Assembly: GCA_902800945.1 (NCBI GenBank)
Contig: CADCFX010000005.1
Location: forward strand, 1 to 51,980
Length of the DNA: 51,980 bases
Direction of reading: 5' to 3'
Source of the DNA: an uncultured Erysipelotrichaceae bacterium
GTDB lineage: Bacteria > Bacillota_I > Bacilli_A > RF39 > UBA660
Shown here: in pieces, positions 25,406 to 34,628 of the stretch
How positions within the stretch are numbered: the first letter of the stretch is position 1
How the letters are laid out: the number at the start of each line of letters is the position of its first letter
Notes under the pieces: generated by a model
Database searches by the model: none
Seen by the model: the letters and a program-made list of their open reading frames with translations, nothing else
What the model was told of the DNA's origin: nothing
Position numbers and translations under genes: made by a program

Positions 25406-27784
25406 TTAATCCCCAGTTTTATTCTCTTCTGTTTCTTTATTATCTTCAGGTTTTGAAGGATTTTCTTTTTCTTTATCGCTATCTGAATTCTGTTCCTTGT
25501 TCTCCTCAGGTTCAGGAGAATCTGCCCCTTTTTCTTTTGCTACAATATCTTTATATTCTGTTCCATCATAAACAGAAATAACAAAGGTTCTAGTTTTTCC
25601 ATCCGATGTAGCACTTACTTTAAATGACGGCTTATCAGTACGGCAATAAGTTGTGGAACTCAAAGGTATAGAATCCTTTAAAAGAGCATAGCCATCATAA
25701 GTATATAGCATCACCTTATTATTCTTATCAACACCAGCATAATAAGAATCATATATTTGAACATATTTCAGATTAGAATCAATAACATTTCCTTCTCCAT
25801 CAATTACATCATAATTAGTTCCTTTAACCTTAACTAAATCCAAATCTCTAGAGAAACCTCTAATTTTATTCTTATACTCTGTTCCATTACTTCCTAAAAC
25901 TAACCACTTATCTGCTTGATTCTTAGCTATAAATCTTCCACCTTCCTTTTCAATATATCTATATTCAAAAGGATAAACAGATTGAACAGAATCAACACCA
26001 ATCCTTACTATTCCATACATACCTTTTTTATTAACTCCCACAACATCAAAATCTCCAGAAGTAAGAGTCAAATTATAATCATTATTAGGAGTATATGTAT
26101 TAACCTGAGTATAAGATGACTTCGCTTTTGCCTCAACAAAATCATATAAAACAATATTTTTAGCACCATCCTGAACAAAAGCAAACCTACTATTAAATAC
26201 AGGAATCGTACTATGTCTATTTTCTTCTCCCATCGCCATCATATCATTGTCTTCAAAAATAGAATCTTGAGCAGGCATACAATTATTAAGTGCCATGTTA
26301 TTTGGATTAACATTATTCACAACACTACATTTATAGCTGCCTATTGGTGCCCCCTTATTCTCATCACCATAAAAATATAACACACCATCAAAGTAACTAT
26401 AATACTTCCAAGCTTTACTAAGAGTTCCCTCTGAAATATTAATAGAAACATTTTTATCTTCTTCATATTTTTTTGTATATGGCATAATCTCAATACTATT
26501 CTTTTGAACAGTAGGTTTAAATGCCATCATTGTCTTTTTTAACTTACCGCTCTCATCATACATATAACCAGACACGTAATCATTATTCTTCAATACAATA
26601 GGAACTTCATTATACTTTGAACCCTCATTATCTCTAACATATAAATTGTTTTTATCATCTACAGCAAAAATGTACTTATCGTCTACAGTTATAAAATTAT
26701 AATCTTTCAAAATTACATTATTCTTTAAATCAAGAACACTATATTTACCATTTTCACTAACTACTAAATACTTATCATTATAATACTTTATATCTCCAGT
26801 AGTCGTTAACAAATCACTTAGATTTTTGCCCACTTTATTAATTAAAACATATCCTTTGCCATTTTCCCCAACTAATTTATCAGTACCATCAATCATATAT
26901 AGCTTATTATACATTGGCGAAATAACAATATTTAAAGCTTCTTTGAATTGAAATAATCCGTATTTAGAAGAATCATCCTTCAATATTAAGAAATCTCCAT
27001 CATAAGCTTTCGTCTCTAAATAAGTAGCTTTCTCAGTTTTCTCACTTAAAGAGTACAAACTTATTTTACCACCAGTTGCATTCTCATTATCATATATGAA
27101 AACAAAATTTTCATTATAAACAGGCATTCTTTCATCTTTTTCTTTACCCTCAGAATCTAAAACCCTAGGAACATCTAAAGTATCACGATAAGTATTAATT
27201 GCAACATAGCACTTACCTTCATCTTTGTTTTTACATTCATACACCCCTAATTCCTCATTTTTAGAAGAAAGGATATGTAGCTTGCCTTTTTTATAATAGT
27301 AATTATCTACTACATTTACTTTTTCTTCTTCTTTATTATTCTTTTTAGGAGAATCTTCCTTTTTACCTTTAGAAAAGAATAGTATAAGAAGAGCCACAAT
27401 CAAAGCTATTAAAGCTATTACTATTAGAATAAATACAATCTTATTCTTTTTAGACATCTCTTTCCATTTATCAACTAATGATTTTTTCTTTACTTCGTCA
27501 CTTTTTTCATTATTTTGAGCTTCATCCCTCAATATTTTTTCAGCTTCGTTTATATTTTTCTCCGCTAAAGCTTCCTCGGCTGTCTCAAGGGCATCCTTTT
27601 CCTCATCAGATATTTCGACCAATTCTTGAGGCTCAGAAGCCTTAGTCGATTCATCTAATTCCTCATCACGATCTTTATACTTTTCAGTTCTTGTCATTGA
27701 AGTTGATTTCCCATCATCTTCAAGCATTTCTTCATTTATTATTTGAATAGGTTTAGTATCATCCAAATCAGAATTTTTCTTCAT
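25406..27784 (-). CDS. Large membrane-anchored WG-type repeat protein, unknown
   Basis: Residues 1-115 are very acidic and cytoplasmic (rich in Glu, Asp, Lys); one membrane helix follows (about 117-140, KIVFILIVIALIALIVALLILFF). The external part holds two copies of the module seen in the next gene: YYYKKGKLHILSSKNEELG then Y-E-C-K and C-Y-V-A, and later VLYFYGDENKGAPIGSYKC. Each is followed by repeats such as KYGLFQF, KYSVLDL, KWLVLGS. The last 45 residues are a low-complexity tail of Glu, Asp, Asn, Lys and Pro. No enzyme motif is seen. It may sense or bind something outside and signal through the acidic cytoplasmic part; this is inference. Confidence 0.75.
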   Translation of the reverse strand: MKKNSDLDDTKPIQIINEEMLEDDGKSTSMTRTEKYKDRDEELDESTKASEPQELVEISDEEKDALETAEEALAEKNINEAEKILRDEAQNNEKSDEVKKKSLVDKWKEMSKKNKIVFILIVIALIALIVALLILFFSKGKKEDSPKKNNKEEEKVNVVDNYYYKKGKLHILSSKNEELGVYECKNKDEGKCYVAINTYRDTLDVPRVLDSEGKEKDERMPVYNENFVFIYDNENATGGKISLYSLSEKTEKATYLETKAYDGDFLILKDDSSKYGLFQFKEALNIVISPMYNKLYMIDGTDKLVGENGKGYVLINKVGKNLSDLLTTTGDIKYYNDKYLVVSENGKYSVLDLKNNVILKDYNFITVDDKYIFAVDDKNNLYVRDNEGSKYNEVPIVLKNNDYVSGYMYDESGKLKKTMMAFKPTVQKNSIEIMPYTKKYEEDKNVSINISEGTLSKAWKYYSYFDGVLYFYGDENKGAPIGSYKCSVVNNVNPNNMALNNCMPAQDSIFEDNDMMAMGEENRHSTIPVFNSRFAFVQDGAKNIVLYDFVEAKAKSSYTQVNTYTPNNDYNLTLTSGDFDVVGVNKKGMYGIVRIGVDSVQSVYPFEYRYIEKEGGRFIAKNQADKWLVLGSNGTEYKNKIRGFSRDLDLVKVKGTNYDVIDGEGNVIDSNLKYVQIYDSYYAGVDKNNKVMLYTYDGYALLKDSIPLSSTTYCRTDKPSFKVSATSDGKTRTFVISVYDGTEYKDIVAKEKGADSPEPEENKEQNSDSDKEKENPSKPEDNKETEENKTGD

Positions 27785-27827
27785 AACTATGCCTCACTTA
27801 CTATCTAACATTATAATTTATTTTACA

Positions 27828-27860
27828 TAAAAAAGAAAGGAAAACTACTCATTTTCCTTT
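27828..27860 (-). terminator. Terminator of recA
   Basis: AAAGGAAAA pairs with TTTTCCTTT across a seven-base loop, followed by CTTTTTT on the minus strand; it covers the recA stop codon. Confidence 0.85.
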
Positions 27861-28897
27861 TCTATATCTGATTTCTTTTTATTATCAGGCTTTTTCATAT
27901 TCCCCAGTATATTATAATGTTCTCTAACTTTATACTCCAAATCATCTCGCAAATCAGTATGTTCCCTTAAATAATTTTTAACATTTTCCTTACCTTGACC
28001 GATTTTTTCGCCATTATATGCATACCAAGCTCCACTTTTATCCAACACACCAATATCTGTAGCTATTTCAATAATATCACTTTCTTTAGATACACCAGCT
28101 CCATACATTATTTCTACCTGAGCTGTTTTAAATGGCGGAGCCACTTTATTTTTAACAACCTTAACATTCGTTCTGTTACCAATGACCTGATCACCCATTT
28201 TTATACTTTCAGCTTTCCTTACCTCCAAACGAATAGTTGAATAAAATTTCAAAGCTCTACCACCAGGAGTAGTTTCGGGATTACCAAAGATAACCCCAAC
28301 CTTTTCACGCAACTGATTTATAAAAATAGCGGTTGTCTTAGTTTTCATTAGTATACCTGTAATCTTTCTCAAAGCCTGGCTCATAAGTCTCGCTTGTAAA
28401 CCAACATGAGAATCTCCCATTTCTCCTTCAATTTCAGCTTGAGGAACCAATGCCGCAACCGAATCAATAACTATCAAATCTATTGCCTCACTTCTAATTA
28501 ACGCCTCACATATTTCCAATGCCTGTTCACCAGTATCGGGTTGAGATAACAACAAGTTATCTATATTTACCCCTAACTTTTTGGCATATACCGGATCTAA
28601 CGCATGCTCAGCATCTATGAAAGCCGCTCTTCCACCATTCTTCTGAACTTCAGCAATAGCATGCAATGCAAAAGTTGTTTTACCAGAAGATTCAGGTCCA
28701 TATATTTCCACTATTCTTCCTTTTGGATAACCTCCTACACCTAAAGCTATGTCAAGAGCTATCGATCCAGAAGAAGTTGTTTCTATATTCATATGACTAT
28801 CGGAACCCAATCGCATAATAGATCCCTTCCCAAACTGTTTTTCTATATCTAATAATACTTGTTCTAATATTTTATCATCTTTATTATCCTTTACCAT
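27845..28897 (-). CDS. recA: Recombinase RecA
   Basis: RecA forms filaments on single-stranded DNA, drives strand exchange and triggers LexA self-cleavage. The sequence shows [13 protein letters not shown], the Walker A loop [31 protein letters not shown] and the L2 loop region [27 protein letters not shown] (both parts seen). Length (350) is normal. The ATG at 28897 follows TAGGAGG; an in-frame start six codons earlier precedes that site. In Bacillus the order is pgsA-cinA-recA; here cinA is missing between the two. Confidence 0.98.
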   Translation of the reverse strand: MVKDNKDDKILEQVLLDIEKQFGKGSIMRLGSDSHMNIETTSSGSIALDIALGVGGYPKGRIVEIYGPESSGKTTFALHAIAEVQKNGGRAAFIDAEHALDPVYAKKLGVNIDNLLLSQPDTGEQALEICEALIRSEAIDLIVIDSVAALVPQAEIEGEMGDSHVGLQARLMSQALRKITGILMKTKTTAIFINQLREKVGVIFGNPETTPGGRALKFYSTIRLEVRKAESIKMGDQVIGNRTNVKVVKNKVAPPFKTAQVEIMYGAGVSKESDIIEIATDIGVLDKSGAWYAYNGEKIGQGKENVKNYLREHTDLRDDLEYKVREHYNILGNMKKPDNKKKSDIEKENE

Positions 28898-28928
28898 TTT
28901 ACGTCCTCCTAACACATCACAACTTCAT

Positions 28929-28956
28929 TTTATACTATTAACCATTCCTTTGTCAA
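28929..28956 (-). promoter_or_regulatory. Promoter of recA
   Basis: TTGACA (28956-28951), 16 bases, TATAAA (28934-28929) on the minus strand, about 30 bases before the ATG. Confidence 0.75.
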
Positions 28957-28966
28957 GACAATTTTA

Positions 28967-28980
28967 CAAACATTTGTTTT
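28967..28980 (-). promoter_or_regulatory. Probable LexA (SOS) box upstream of recA
   Basis: CAAACATTTGTTTT fits the Gram-positive SOS box core (AAC-N4-GTT in the context CGAAC-N4-GTTCG) at the core positions, with three outer changes. It lies ten bases above the -35 box of recA. Damage control of recA through LexA is likely; lexA itself is not in the window. Confidence 0.6.
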
Positions 28981-29042
28981 GGCGAATATTTTTACGCAAA
29001 AAAAAGAATTTATTTAAAAATCCTTTTCTAAAAAACTCTTTT

Positions 29043-29675
29043 TTATATTTCTGAAAACAAGAATTCTTTATATGATAAATAGTACTGAAATCCAGACACT
29101 ATACTCATAATAGTTGCAATAAATACAAATAAATAATCTATCCTTATTCCTTTACCTATAAATGCAAAAGGCATATTATAGAAGAACACCAATGTCAACC
29201 CTATCATCATACAAATGGTTTTAATTTTACCTGGCCAAGAAGCCCCAACAGCTCCACCTTTCTTACCACCAGCAACCATCTTAATTGAATCTACCACTAT
29301 ATCTCTTGTAATAATAATAACCGGTACAGCAAGCGGTATAAACTTATCATAAGCAAGAATAATTAACACACCATTAACCAAAACTTTATCAGCAATTGCA
29401 TCCATTACCTTCCCAAAATCAGTAACCATATTATATTTTCTGGCTATATGACCATCCAAAAAATCTGTTACCGAACCTATTAAAAATAAAACCCCTGCTA
29501 TAATATATTTCAAGTTAACATTTTCTACTCCAAACACACTGTATACTGGCCATTCAACCTTCATCTCATTCCATGGCAAACATAACATTAATAGTACTAT
29601 TACTGACACTACCAATCTAACACAAGTGATTTTATTTGGTAAATTCATCCCTTTTTTATTTACTTCTTTTTTCAT
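29043..29675 (-). CDS. pgsA: CDP-diacylglycerol--glycerol-3-phosphate phosphatidyltransferase
   Basis: PgsA makes phosphatidylglycerol phosphate, the committed step to phosphatidylglycerol. The family motif D-G-x2-A-R-x8-G-x3-D-x3-D is present in DFLDGHIARKYN and DFGKVMDAIADK. Several membrane helices follow. AGGAG overlaps the stop of rodZ upstream. The order rodZ-pgsA is conserved in Bacilli. Confidence 0.95.
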   Translation of the reverse strand: MKKEVNKKGMNLPNKITCVRLVVSVIVLLMLCLPWNEMKVEWPVYSVFGVENVNLKYIIAGVLFLIGSVTDFLDGHIARKYNMVTDFGKVMDAIADKVLVNGVLIILAYDKFIPLAVPVIIITRDIVVDSIKMVAGGKKGGAVGASWPGKIKTICMMIGLTLVFFYNMPFAFIGKGIRIDYLFVFIATIMSIVSGFQYYLSYKEFLFSEI

Positions 29676-29686
29676 TTCACATTCTC

Positions 29687-30166
29687 CTATCTATCAATAT
29701 AACTAACCATATTAGTAGTACTCGTATTACCTGTCAACAATTTAACAGCCCACAATACTACTAATAAAGCTATTATAGCAACTACTATATAAAGAACTAT
29801 CAACCACTTACCAGTTTTCCTCACGGAATTTGTATAAGGTGAAACTATTCTTTCTTTTGCCTCTTTATTCTCTTCTTTTTTTTGTTCAACTATTGCTTTT
29901 TCAATATCATCTATCGGAATCTTCGATGTATATTCAAATAAATAATCATTAAAATCATCTATAATCTTTTTAGCATCTAATCCCAAATATTTAGCATAAT
30001 TAGTCAAATCATCCTTTAAAGCAAATATGTCTTTAAAACAACCAATATTACCATTTTCTATATTTTCCAAAATTAAGGGTTTAATATCCAGATCAGTACT
30101 CGCTTCTTCCAAACTAACTCCCGAGTTCTCTCGAGTAGTTTTCAGAAGTTCTCCTATCTCATTCAA
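29687..30166 (-). CDS. rodZ: Short RodZ-like cell-shape protein
   Basis: RodZ links MreB to the membrane. Residues 1-80 form an Xre-type helix-turn-helix (MNEIGELLKTTRENSGVSLEEAS), then a basic-charged linker, then one membrane helix at about 121-142 (LIVLYIVVAIIALLVVLW). Only about 15 residues follow outside, so the extracellular beta domain of longer RodZ (about 300 residues in Bacillus) is missing. The start is TTG at 30166; AAAGGGA is about 11 bases upstream, a little far. It stands directly behind rnpB and before pgsA. Confidence 0.85.
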   Translation of the reverse strand: MNEIGELLKTTRENSGVSLEEASTDLDIKPLILENIENGNIGCFKDIFALKDDLTNYAKYLGLDAKKIIDDFNDYLFEYTSKIPIDDIEKAIVEQKKEENKEAKERIVSPYTNSVRKTGKWLIVLYIVVAIIALLVVLWAVKLLTGNTSTTNMVSYIDR

Positions 30167-30195
30167 GACTATTCACGTCCCTTTCTAAATTAATA

Positions 30196-30542
30196 ATAAA
30201 ACTTAATAAGCCACGTTCTGTACTCCTTACGGAGTGGCAAATATTTATCTACCTATTACTAGGTCCCTTACCTCGTTCATTTCCTAGTAAGGACTCCCCT
30301 ACCAAATTTGGGTTTCTCACTCGCGGGGTTTACCACGTTCCACCCTAGAAATTACTTTCTAGACTCGTCTCTTTGGCACTTTTATATCTACTCTAATCCC
30401 TTAGGGACCATTTCGAAGCCGTCAGTAAAAACTGCCTAGGGTTATTTTTTCCCCTAGCACGATCATTACAATCATCTCAGATTGTGTGAGCTTGGACTTT
30501 CCTCAATATACCCGAAGTATACCGCATTTGCCTAAGTTTTAT
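30196..30542 (-). ncRNA. rnpB: RNase P RNA
   Basis: On the minus strand the universal core pieces are present: GAGGAAAGTCC near the 5' part and ACAGAACGTGGCTTA near the 3' end. P1 is formed by AAAACTTA (30540-30533) and TAAGTTTT (30205-30198). Length of about 345 bases and the host lineage suggest class B. It is the catalytic RNA that trims tRNA 5' leaders. Its 5' end overlaps the gpsB stop codon. The gpsB-rnpB order is as in Bacillus. End positions are estimated from P1. Confidence 0.95.
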
Positions 30543-30874
30543 TCCGAATTCTTATTATCCCCAAAAACCACCTTTTCCAATTGACTTAATCTTCTTAATA
30601 AATCCAAATTACTTACATTCCCCCCACTAGAACCCTCTGCAGCAGAAATATTATCTTTAAGTCGTCTAAGTTCATTCTTTAATCTCGTATTTTCATCTTT
30701 TAGCAAACTAACTTCTCTTCTATATTCTTTTATCATATTATTATACTCATTATAATCGGCAATAATTTGATCAAGAAATTTATCGACTTCTTGAGGCCTA
30801 AAACCTCTAGCATCTATTTTAAAATCTTTATTTAAAATATCCTCAATCGTCAAAGATATTTTATCTCCATACAT
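30539..30874 (-). CDS. gpsB: Cell division protein GpsB
   Basis: GpsB is a DivIVA-like adaptor at the septum that binds class A PBPs and EzrA. The N-terminal DivIVA-like domain reads LTIEDILNKDFKIDARGFRPQEVDKFLD, followed by a coiled coil (about 45-75) and a C-terminal helix (LDLLRRLSQLEKVVFG). Its ATG at 30874 follows GAAGGGTG; upstream in-frame codons overlap the promoter. Its known partners PBP1 and EzrA are both in this window. Confidence 0.95.
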   Translation of the reverse strand: MYGDKISLTIEDILNKDFKIDARGFRPQEVDKFLDQIIADYNEYNNMIKEYRREVSLLKDENTRLKNELRRLKDNISAAEGSSGGNVSNLDLLRRLSQLEKVVFGDNKNSE

Positions 30875-30898
30875 AGCATTCACCCTTCTTACACGATT

Positions 30899-30928
30899 AT
30901 TATAAAGTCTATATCTACAAATTGTCAA
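30899..30928 (-). promoter_or_regulatory. Promoter of gpsB and rnpB
   Basis: TTGACA (30928-30923), 18 bases, TATAAT (30904-30899) on the minus strand, 25 bases before the gpsB ATG. Confidence 0.75.
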
Positions 30929-31133
30929 GTTGATACTCGTTCTAGGTATAACTGAAAATTATATCAAAGCTCGTGTTAATAACAAGCAAACACAAAAAGT
31001 ACCAGTATAACAATATAGAACGTAATCAATATTAAAAAATATATACCGAAAAGATTCCAAAAAAATGTTTTTATTAGCCACAAAACACTATATTTTATAT
31101 CCATATTGTAGTATAATTACTAAAGGTGATTAC

Positions 31134-31697
31134 ATGCAATATCCAAACAACATTAAAAAGATTAGAAATCACACATCAGTAAGTCATAGCAACCGAGGAA
31201 TGTCATTAGAAAACCTCATTAATATGACAAATGATTACTACATAAAAAAAGATATTGCCTTAATACACAAAAAACCGACGCCTATAGGAGTAGTAGAAGT
31301 AAACTATAGTAATCACAAGAAATTAATTAAAAAAGCTTATTTTAAAGAACAATCAACACTAGACTATAACGGAGTTTATAGAGGAAAGTATATAGAATTT
31401 GATGCCAAGGAAACACTAAACAAAACAGCCTTTCCATTAGCCAATGTTCACGAACATCAAATAGACCAAATTGACGGAGTAATTAAACATGGAGGAATAG
31501 CTTTTTTAATAATTAAAATGAATACTTTTTACTATCTATTAAAAGGAGAAGATTTTTTAAACTTTATACAAAATACTAAAAGAAAATCTATTCCTTATTC
31601 TTACATTCAAGACAATGCAATAATAATCAAAGAAAACTATCAACCTGCTTTAAACTATTTGAAAATAATTGACGAAATATATTTTAAAGGAGAATAA
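31134..31697 (+). CDS. recU: Holliday junction resolvase RecU
   Basis: RecU cuts Holliday junctions in Gram-positive bacteria. The family motifs are clear: NRGMSLENLINMTNDYY, KKPTPIGVVEV, STLDYNGVYRGKYIEFDAKET (nuclease Asp/Glu/Lys residues) and FPLANVHEHQIDQ. Length (187) is normal. The chosen ATG follows AAAGGTGATTAC; an ORF extension upstream lacks support. A TATAAT box lies at 31112-31117 but no clear -35 box. It precedes ponA by two bases, the Bacillus recU-ponA pair. Confidence 0.95.
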   Translation: MQYPNNIKKIRNHTSVSHSNRGMSLENLINMTNDYYIKKDIALIHKKPTPIGVVEVNYSNHKKLIKKAYFKEQSTLDYNGVYRGKYIEFDAKETLNKTAFPLANVHEHQIDQIDGVIKHGGIAFLIIKMNTFYYLLKGEDFLNFIQNTKRKSIPYSYIQDNAIIIKENYQPALNYLKIIDEIYFKGE

Positions 31698-31699
31698 AA

Positions 31700-34597
31700 A
31701 TGAGTAAAGAAAACGGAAAAAAACTAATTGCCGTAAAAAAGAAAGTAGCTAAAACTAACACTAAAGTAAAAAAGAAAGTTGAAAATAAACCAAAACGAAA
31801 AAAAAGAAGAGGAAAAATACTTAATATTATTCTTATTCTAATAATGTTGTTAGGAATTGGTATAATGGGAGTAACCCTAGCCTTCTGCGCTTACATAGTC
31901 ATTTCCGCACCGGCGTTTAACACCGACCTCTTATACAACAAAGAAGCAACCATTCTGTATGATAAAGATGGCAAAGAAATTGATCGAATAGGAAGAGAAC
32001 AAAGAGAATTAAAAACCTATGACGAATTGCCAGAGGTTCTAATCGACGCAATAATAGCCACCGAAGATTCTAGGTTCTTTCAACATAACGGATTCGATAT
32101 TGTTCGTTTCACCAAAGCCGGTTTTGGTCAAATAGCCGGGCAATCCGGTGCTGGTGGTGCTTCAACTTTAACAATGCAATTAGTAAAAAACACTTTCACA
32201 TCAACTGAAGCACATGGAATTCAAGGTATCATAAGAAAGTTTACAGACATCTACATGGCTGTCTTCAAATTAGAAAAAAATTATACTAAAGAAGAAATAC
32301 TAGAAATGTACGTTAATAAACCTTTTATGGGAAGCAACACCTATGGTGTAGAGCAAGCTTGCCAAGTATACTTCGGCAAATCAGTATCAGATATTTCTCT
32401 TACAGAGGCCGCTTTAATTGCCGGTATATTCAACGCTCCATCATCTTATAACCCTTTTTATAGTATTGAATTATCTACTCAAAGAAGAAATACCGTTCTT
32501 AATCTAATGGTTAGACACGGATACATTACCAAAGAACAAGCTCAAGATGCAAAAGATATTCCAGTAGAATCTCTACTAAGTAAAAAAGAAGATAGTACAT
32601 TAAACAAATATCAATCATTTATTGACGTAGTCGTAAGCGATGTTCAAAAAGTAACAGGTAATAATCCATATGACGTTCCAATGTTAATCTATACCACTCT
32701 TGATCCAGAAATCCAAGAAACTCTTAACAAACTAAACGAGGGTGAATTAGGTTATAAATGGGTAAATGATAGAATTCAAATTGGACTTGCTATAACTAAC
32801 GTAAAAGACGGATCAATCACAGCAATAGATGGTGGTCGTAACCAAACAACTCAAAGAGCATTCAACAGAGCTTTAAGTAAGAACTATCAGCCAGGATCAA
32901 CAATCAAACCAATTATTGATTATGGCCCATATATTGAATATAACAATGGTTCACCAGGAACAATCTTCTATGATATACCATACCGTTTCTCAAACGGAAC
33001 AATAATTACAAACTCTGATAATGGATATAAAGGAGCAATGACCATGCGTCAAGCTCTAGTACAGTCTCGTAATATACCGGCTCTACAAGCTTTCCAAGCA
33101 GTCGATAAAAATAAAGTTGCCGAATTTGTAAACAATTGTGGAATTGATTATTATAAATACGATTCCAAAGGCAATGTAACTGACGAAACACTTTATGAAT
33201 CATATGCAATTGGTGGTGGTATGGAAGTAAGTCCGTTAGACATGGCTGCTGCATACGGAACATTCGCCAGAGGTGGAACATATATTGAGCCATATTCATT
33301 TACCAAAATGATATATGAAGAAACGGACGAAGTATATGAAAGAAAAATAGAAAAAAGACAAGCTATGAGCCCAGAAACAGCTTATCTAATAAATGATATG
33401 TTAGTAACCGCTACTGAAAATGGAGTTGGTGGAAACATCAATGTACCAGGAACTCAAGTAGCATCAAAAACTGGTACATCAACATATGATTATAGAGCAT
33501 TAAAAGCCAATAACGTTCCAGACCGAGCATCAATGGATAACTGGGTATTAACTTACTCGCCAGATTATGTAATATCATTTAGATATGGTTATGATAAATT
33601 AACACATGATGATTGGACAGACGCTATAGCAGCAGCTATTCAAAGAAAAAAGATATCTGCCGTTTTAGCGAACAAAATATATAAAAAGAATTCAAAATTT
33701 ACGCGGCCAAGCGGTGTTGTATCAAGTAAATATGAAAAGGAATCTATTCCTACGGAACTTCCCAGTTCCTACACCCCTGCCGAATTAATAGGTAACGAAC
33801 TTTTTAAGAAAGGCTCAGAGCCAAGCGTTATTTCAAATAGGTTTGAACAATTAGGCAATCCTTCTAACGTATCGGCTTCTGAGTCAGGGGGTAGCGTTAC
33901 AATCACTTGGAGCGCTGCATCAACACCAGAAGCTGCCGATACCGAGTATTTAAAAAACTATTTTATTAACGCCTATGGAAAAGACCATTATAAAACATTT
34001 TATGATAGAAGAATAAACTATAATAATTCTGCTATTGGTAATATGGGATATCAAATATATATGACAGATACAGCAGGTCAAGAAAGTGACATAGGTTTTA
34101 CAGATGGAACAGTTTACACATATAATCCCCCAGTTAATGGATCATATAGTTTTACCGTAAGAACAGCTTATAGCATATATAAAGCAAATCAATCATCAGG
34201 TATCACAGTTAATGTAAACGTTTCTGGAGGTCAAGACGCAACTATAACACCAGAGCCAAAAACTGAAGATGAAATAACAGAAGCAACCATAGAGATTAAT
34301 AACGGAATATTAGTTGGAGACACCTACAACGTTTGCCTAAACGGATCAAGCTCAGGAGGAACCGCTCAAATCGGGACCATCATCGATGCTAACTCAAACA
34401 TTGGCAAAGGACATATTTATTTCTTGATACAAGGTGTACCAGGAGCAAAACAAGGAAATCATACCGTAACCTTCTCTGGAGACAAACCAACTAGTGTAAC
34501 TGTATATGCCAAGAATGACGATGGAATAGAGTCACCAAAGAAAAAAGTTAACGTTTATACTTGTAATAAATGCACCCCAACCAATACGTGTGAATAA
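31700..34597 (+). CDS. ponA: Class A penicillin-binding protein (PBP1A type)
   Basis: The protein polymerises glycan strands and cross-links them. After a Lys-rich cytoplasmic start and one membrane helix (about 45-72) comes the GT51 domain with the catalytic Glu in IIATEDSRFFQHNG and STLTMQLVKN. The transpeptidase has the S-x-x-K site in QPGSTIKP, S-R-N in VQSRNIPA and K-T-G in ASKTGTSTYD. From about residue 700 a fibronectin-III-like domain (VSASESGGSVTITWS) and a second beta domain with three Cys at the end follow. The total of 965 residues is longer than most. AAAGGAG before the ATG overlaps the recU end. Confidence 0.96.
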   Translation: MSKENGKKLIAVKKKVAKTNTKVKKKVENKPKRKKRRGKILNIILILIMLLGIGIMGVTLAFCAYIVISAPAFNTDLLYNKEATILYDKDGKEIDRIGREQRELKTYDELPEVLIDAIIATEDSRFFQHNGFDIVRFTKAGFGQIAGQSGAGGASTLTMQLVKNTFTSTEAHGIQGIIRKFTDIYMAVFKLEKNYTKEEILEMYVNKPFMGSNTYGVEQACQVYFGKSVSDISLTEAALIAGIFNAPSSYNPFYSIELSTQRRNTVLNLMVRHGYITKEQAQDAKDIPVESLLSKKEDSTLNKYQSFIDVVVSDVQKVTGNNPYDVPMLIYTTLDPEIQETLNKLNEGELGYKWVNDRIQIGLAITNVKDGSITAIDGGRNQTTQRAFNRALSKNYQPGSTIKPIIDYGPYIEYNNGSPGTIFYDIPYRFSNGTIITNSDNGYKGAMTMRQALVQSRNIPALQAFQAVDKNKVAEFVNNCGIDYYKYDSKGNVTDETLYESYAIGGGMEVSPLDMAAAYGTFARGGTYIEPYSFTKMIYEETDEVYERKIEKRQAMSPETAYLINDMLVTATENGVGGNINVPGTQVASKTGTSTYDYRALKANNVPDRASMDNWVLTYSPDYVISFRYGYDKLTHDDWTDAIAAAIQRKKISAVLANKIYKKNSKFTRPSGVVSSKYEKESIPTELPSSYTPAELIGNELFKKGSEPSVISNRFEQLGNPSNVSASESGGSVTITWSAASTPEAADTEYLKNYFINAYGKDHYKTFYDRRINYNNSAIGNMGYQIYMTDTAGQESDIGFTDGTVYTYNPPVNGSYSFTVRTAYSIYKANQSSGITVNVNVSGGQDATITPEPKTEDEITEATIEINNGILVGDTYNVCLNGSSSGGTAQIGTIIDANSNIGKGHIYFLIQGVPGAKQGNHTVTFSGDKPTSVTVYAKNDDGIESPKKKVNVYTCNKCTPTNTCE

Positions 34598-34628
34598 AAA
34601 AGAATCGAGATTAATCGATTCTTTTTTT
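34597..34628. terminator. Bidirectional terminator between ponA and nth
   Basis: AAAAAGAATCGA pairs with TCGATTCTTTTT around a short GATTAA-type loop, with A and T runs on both sides. Confidence 0.85.

Noticed and set aside
30929-31064. AT-rich repeats between gpsB and recU as a possible replication or attachment site
   Set aside because: No DnaA-box cluster, direct repeats or tRNA end was seen; the region only holds divergent promoters.
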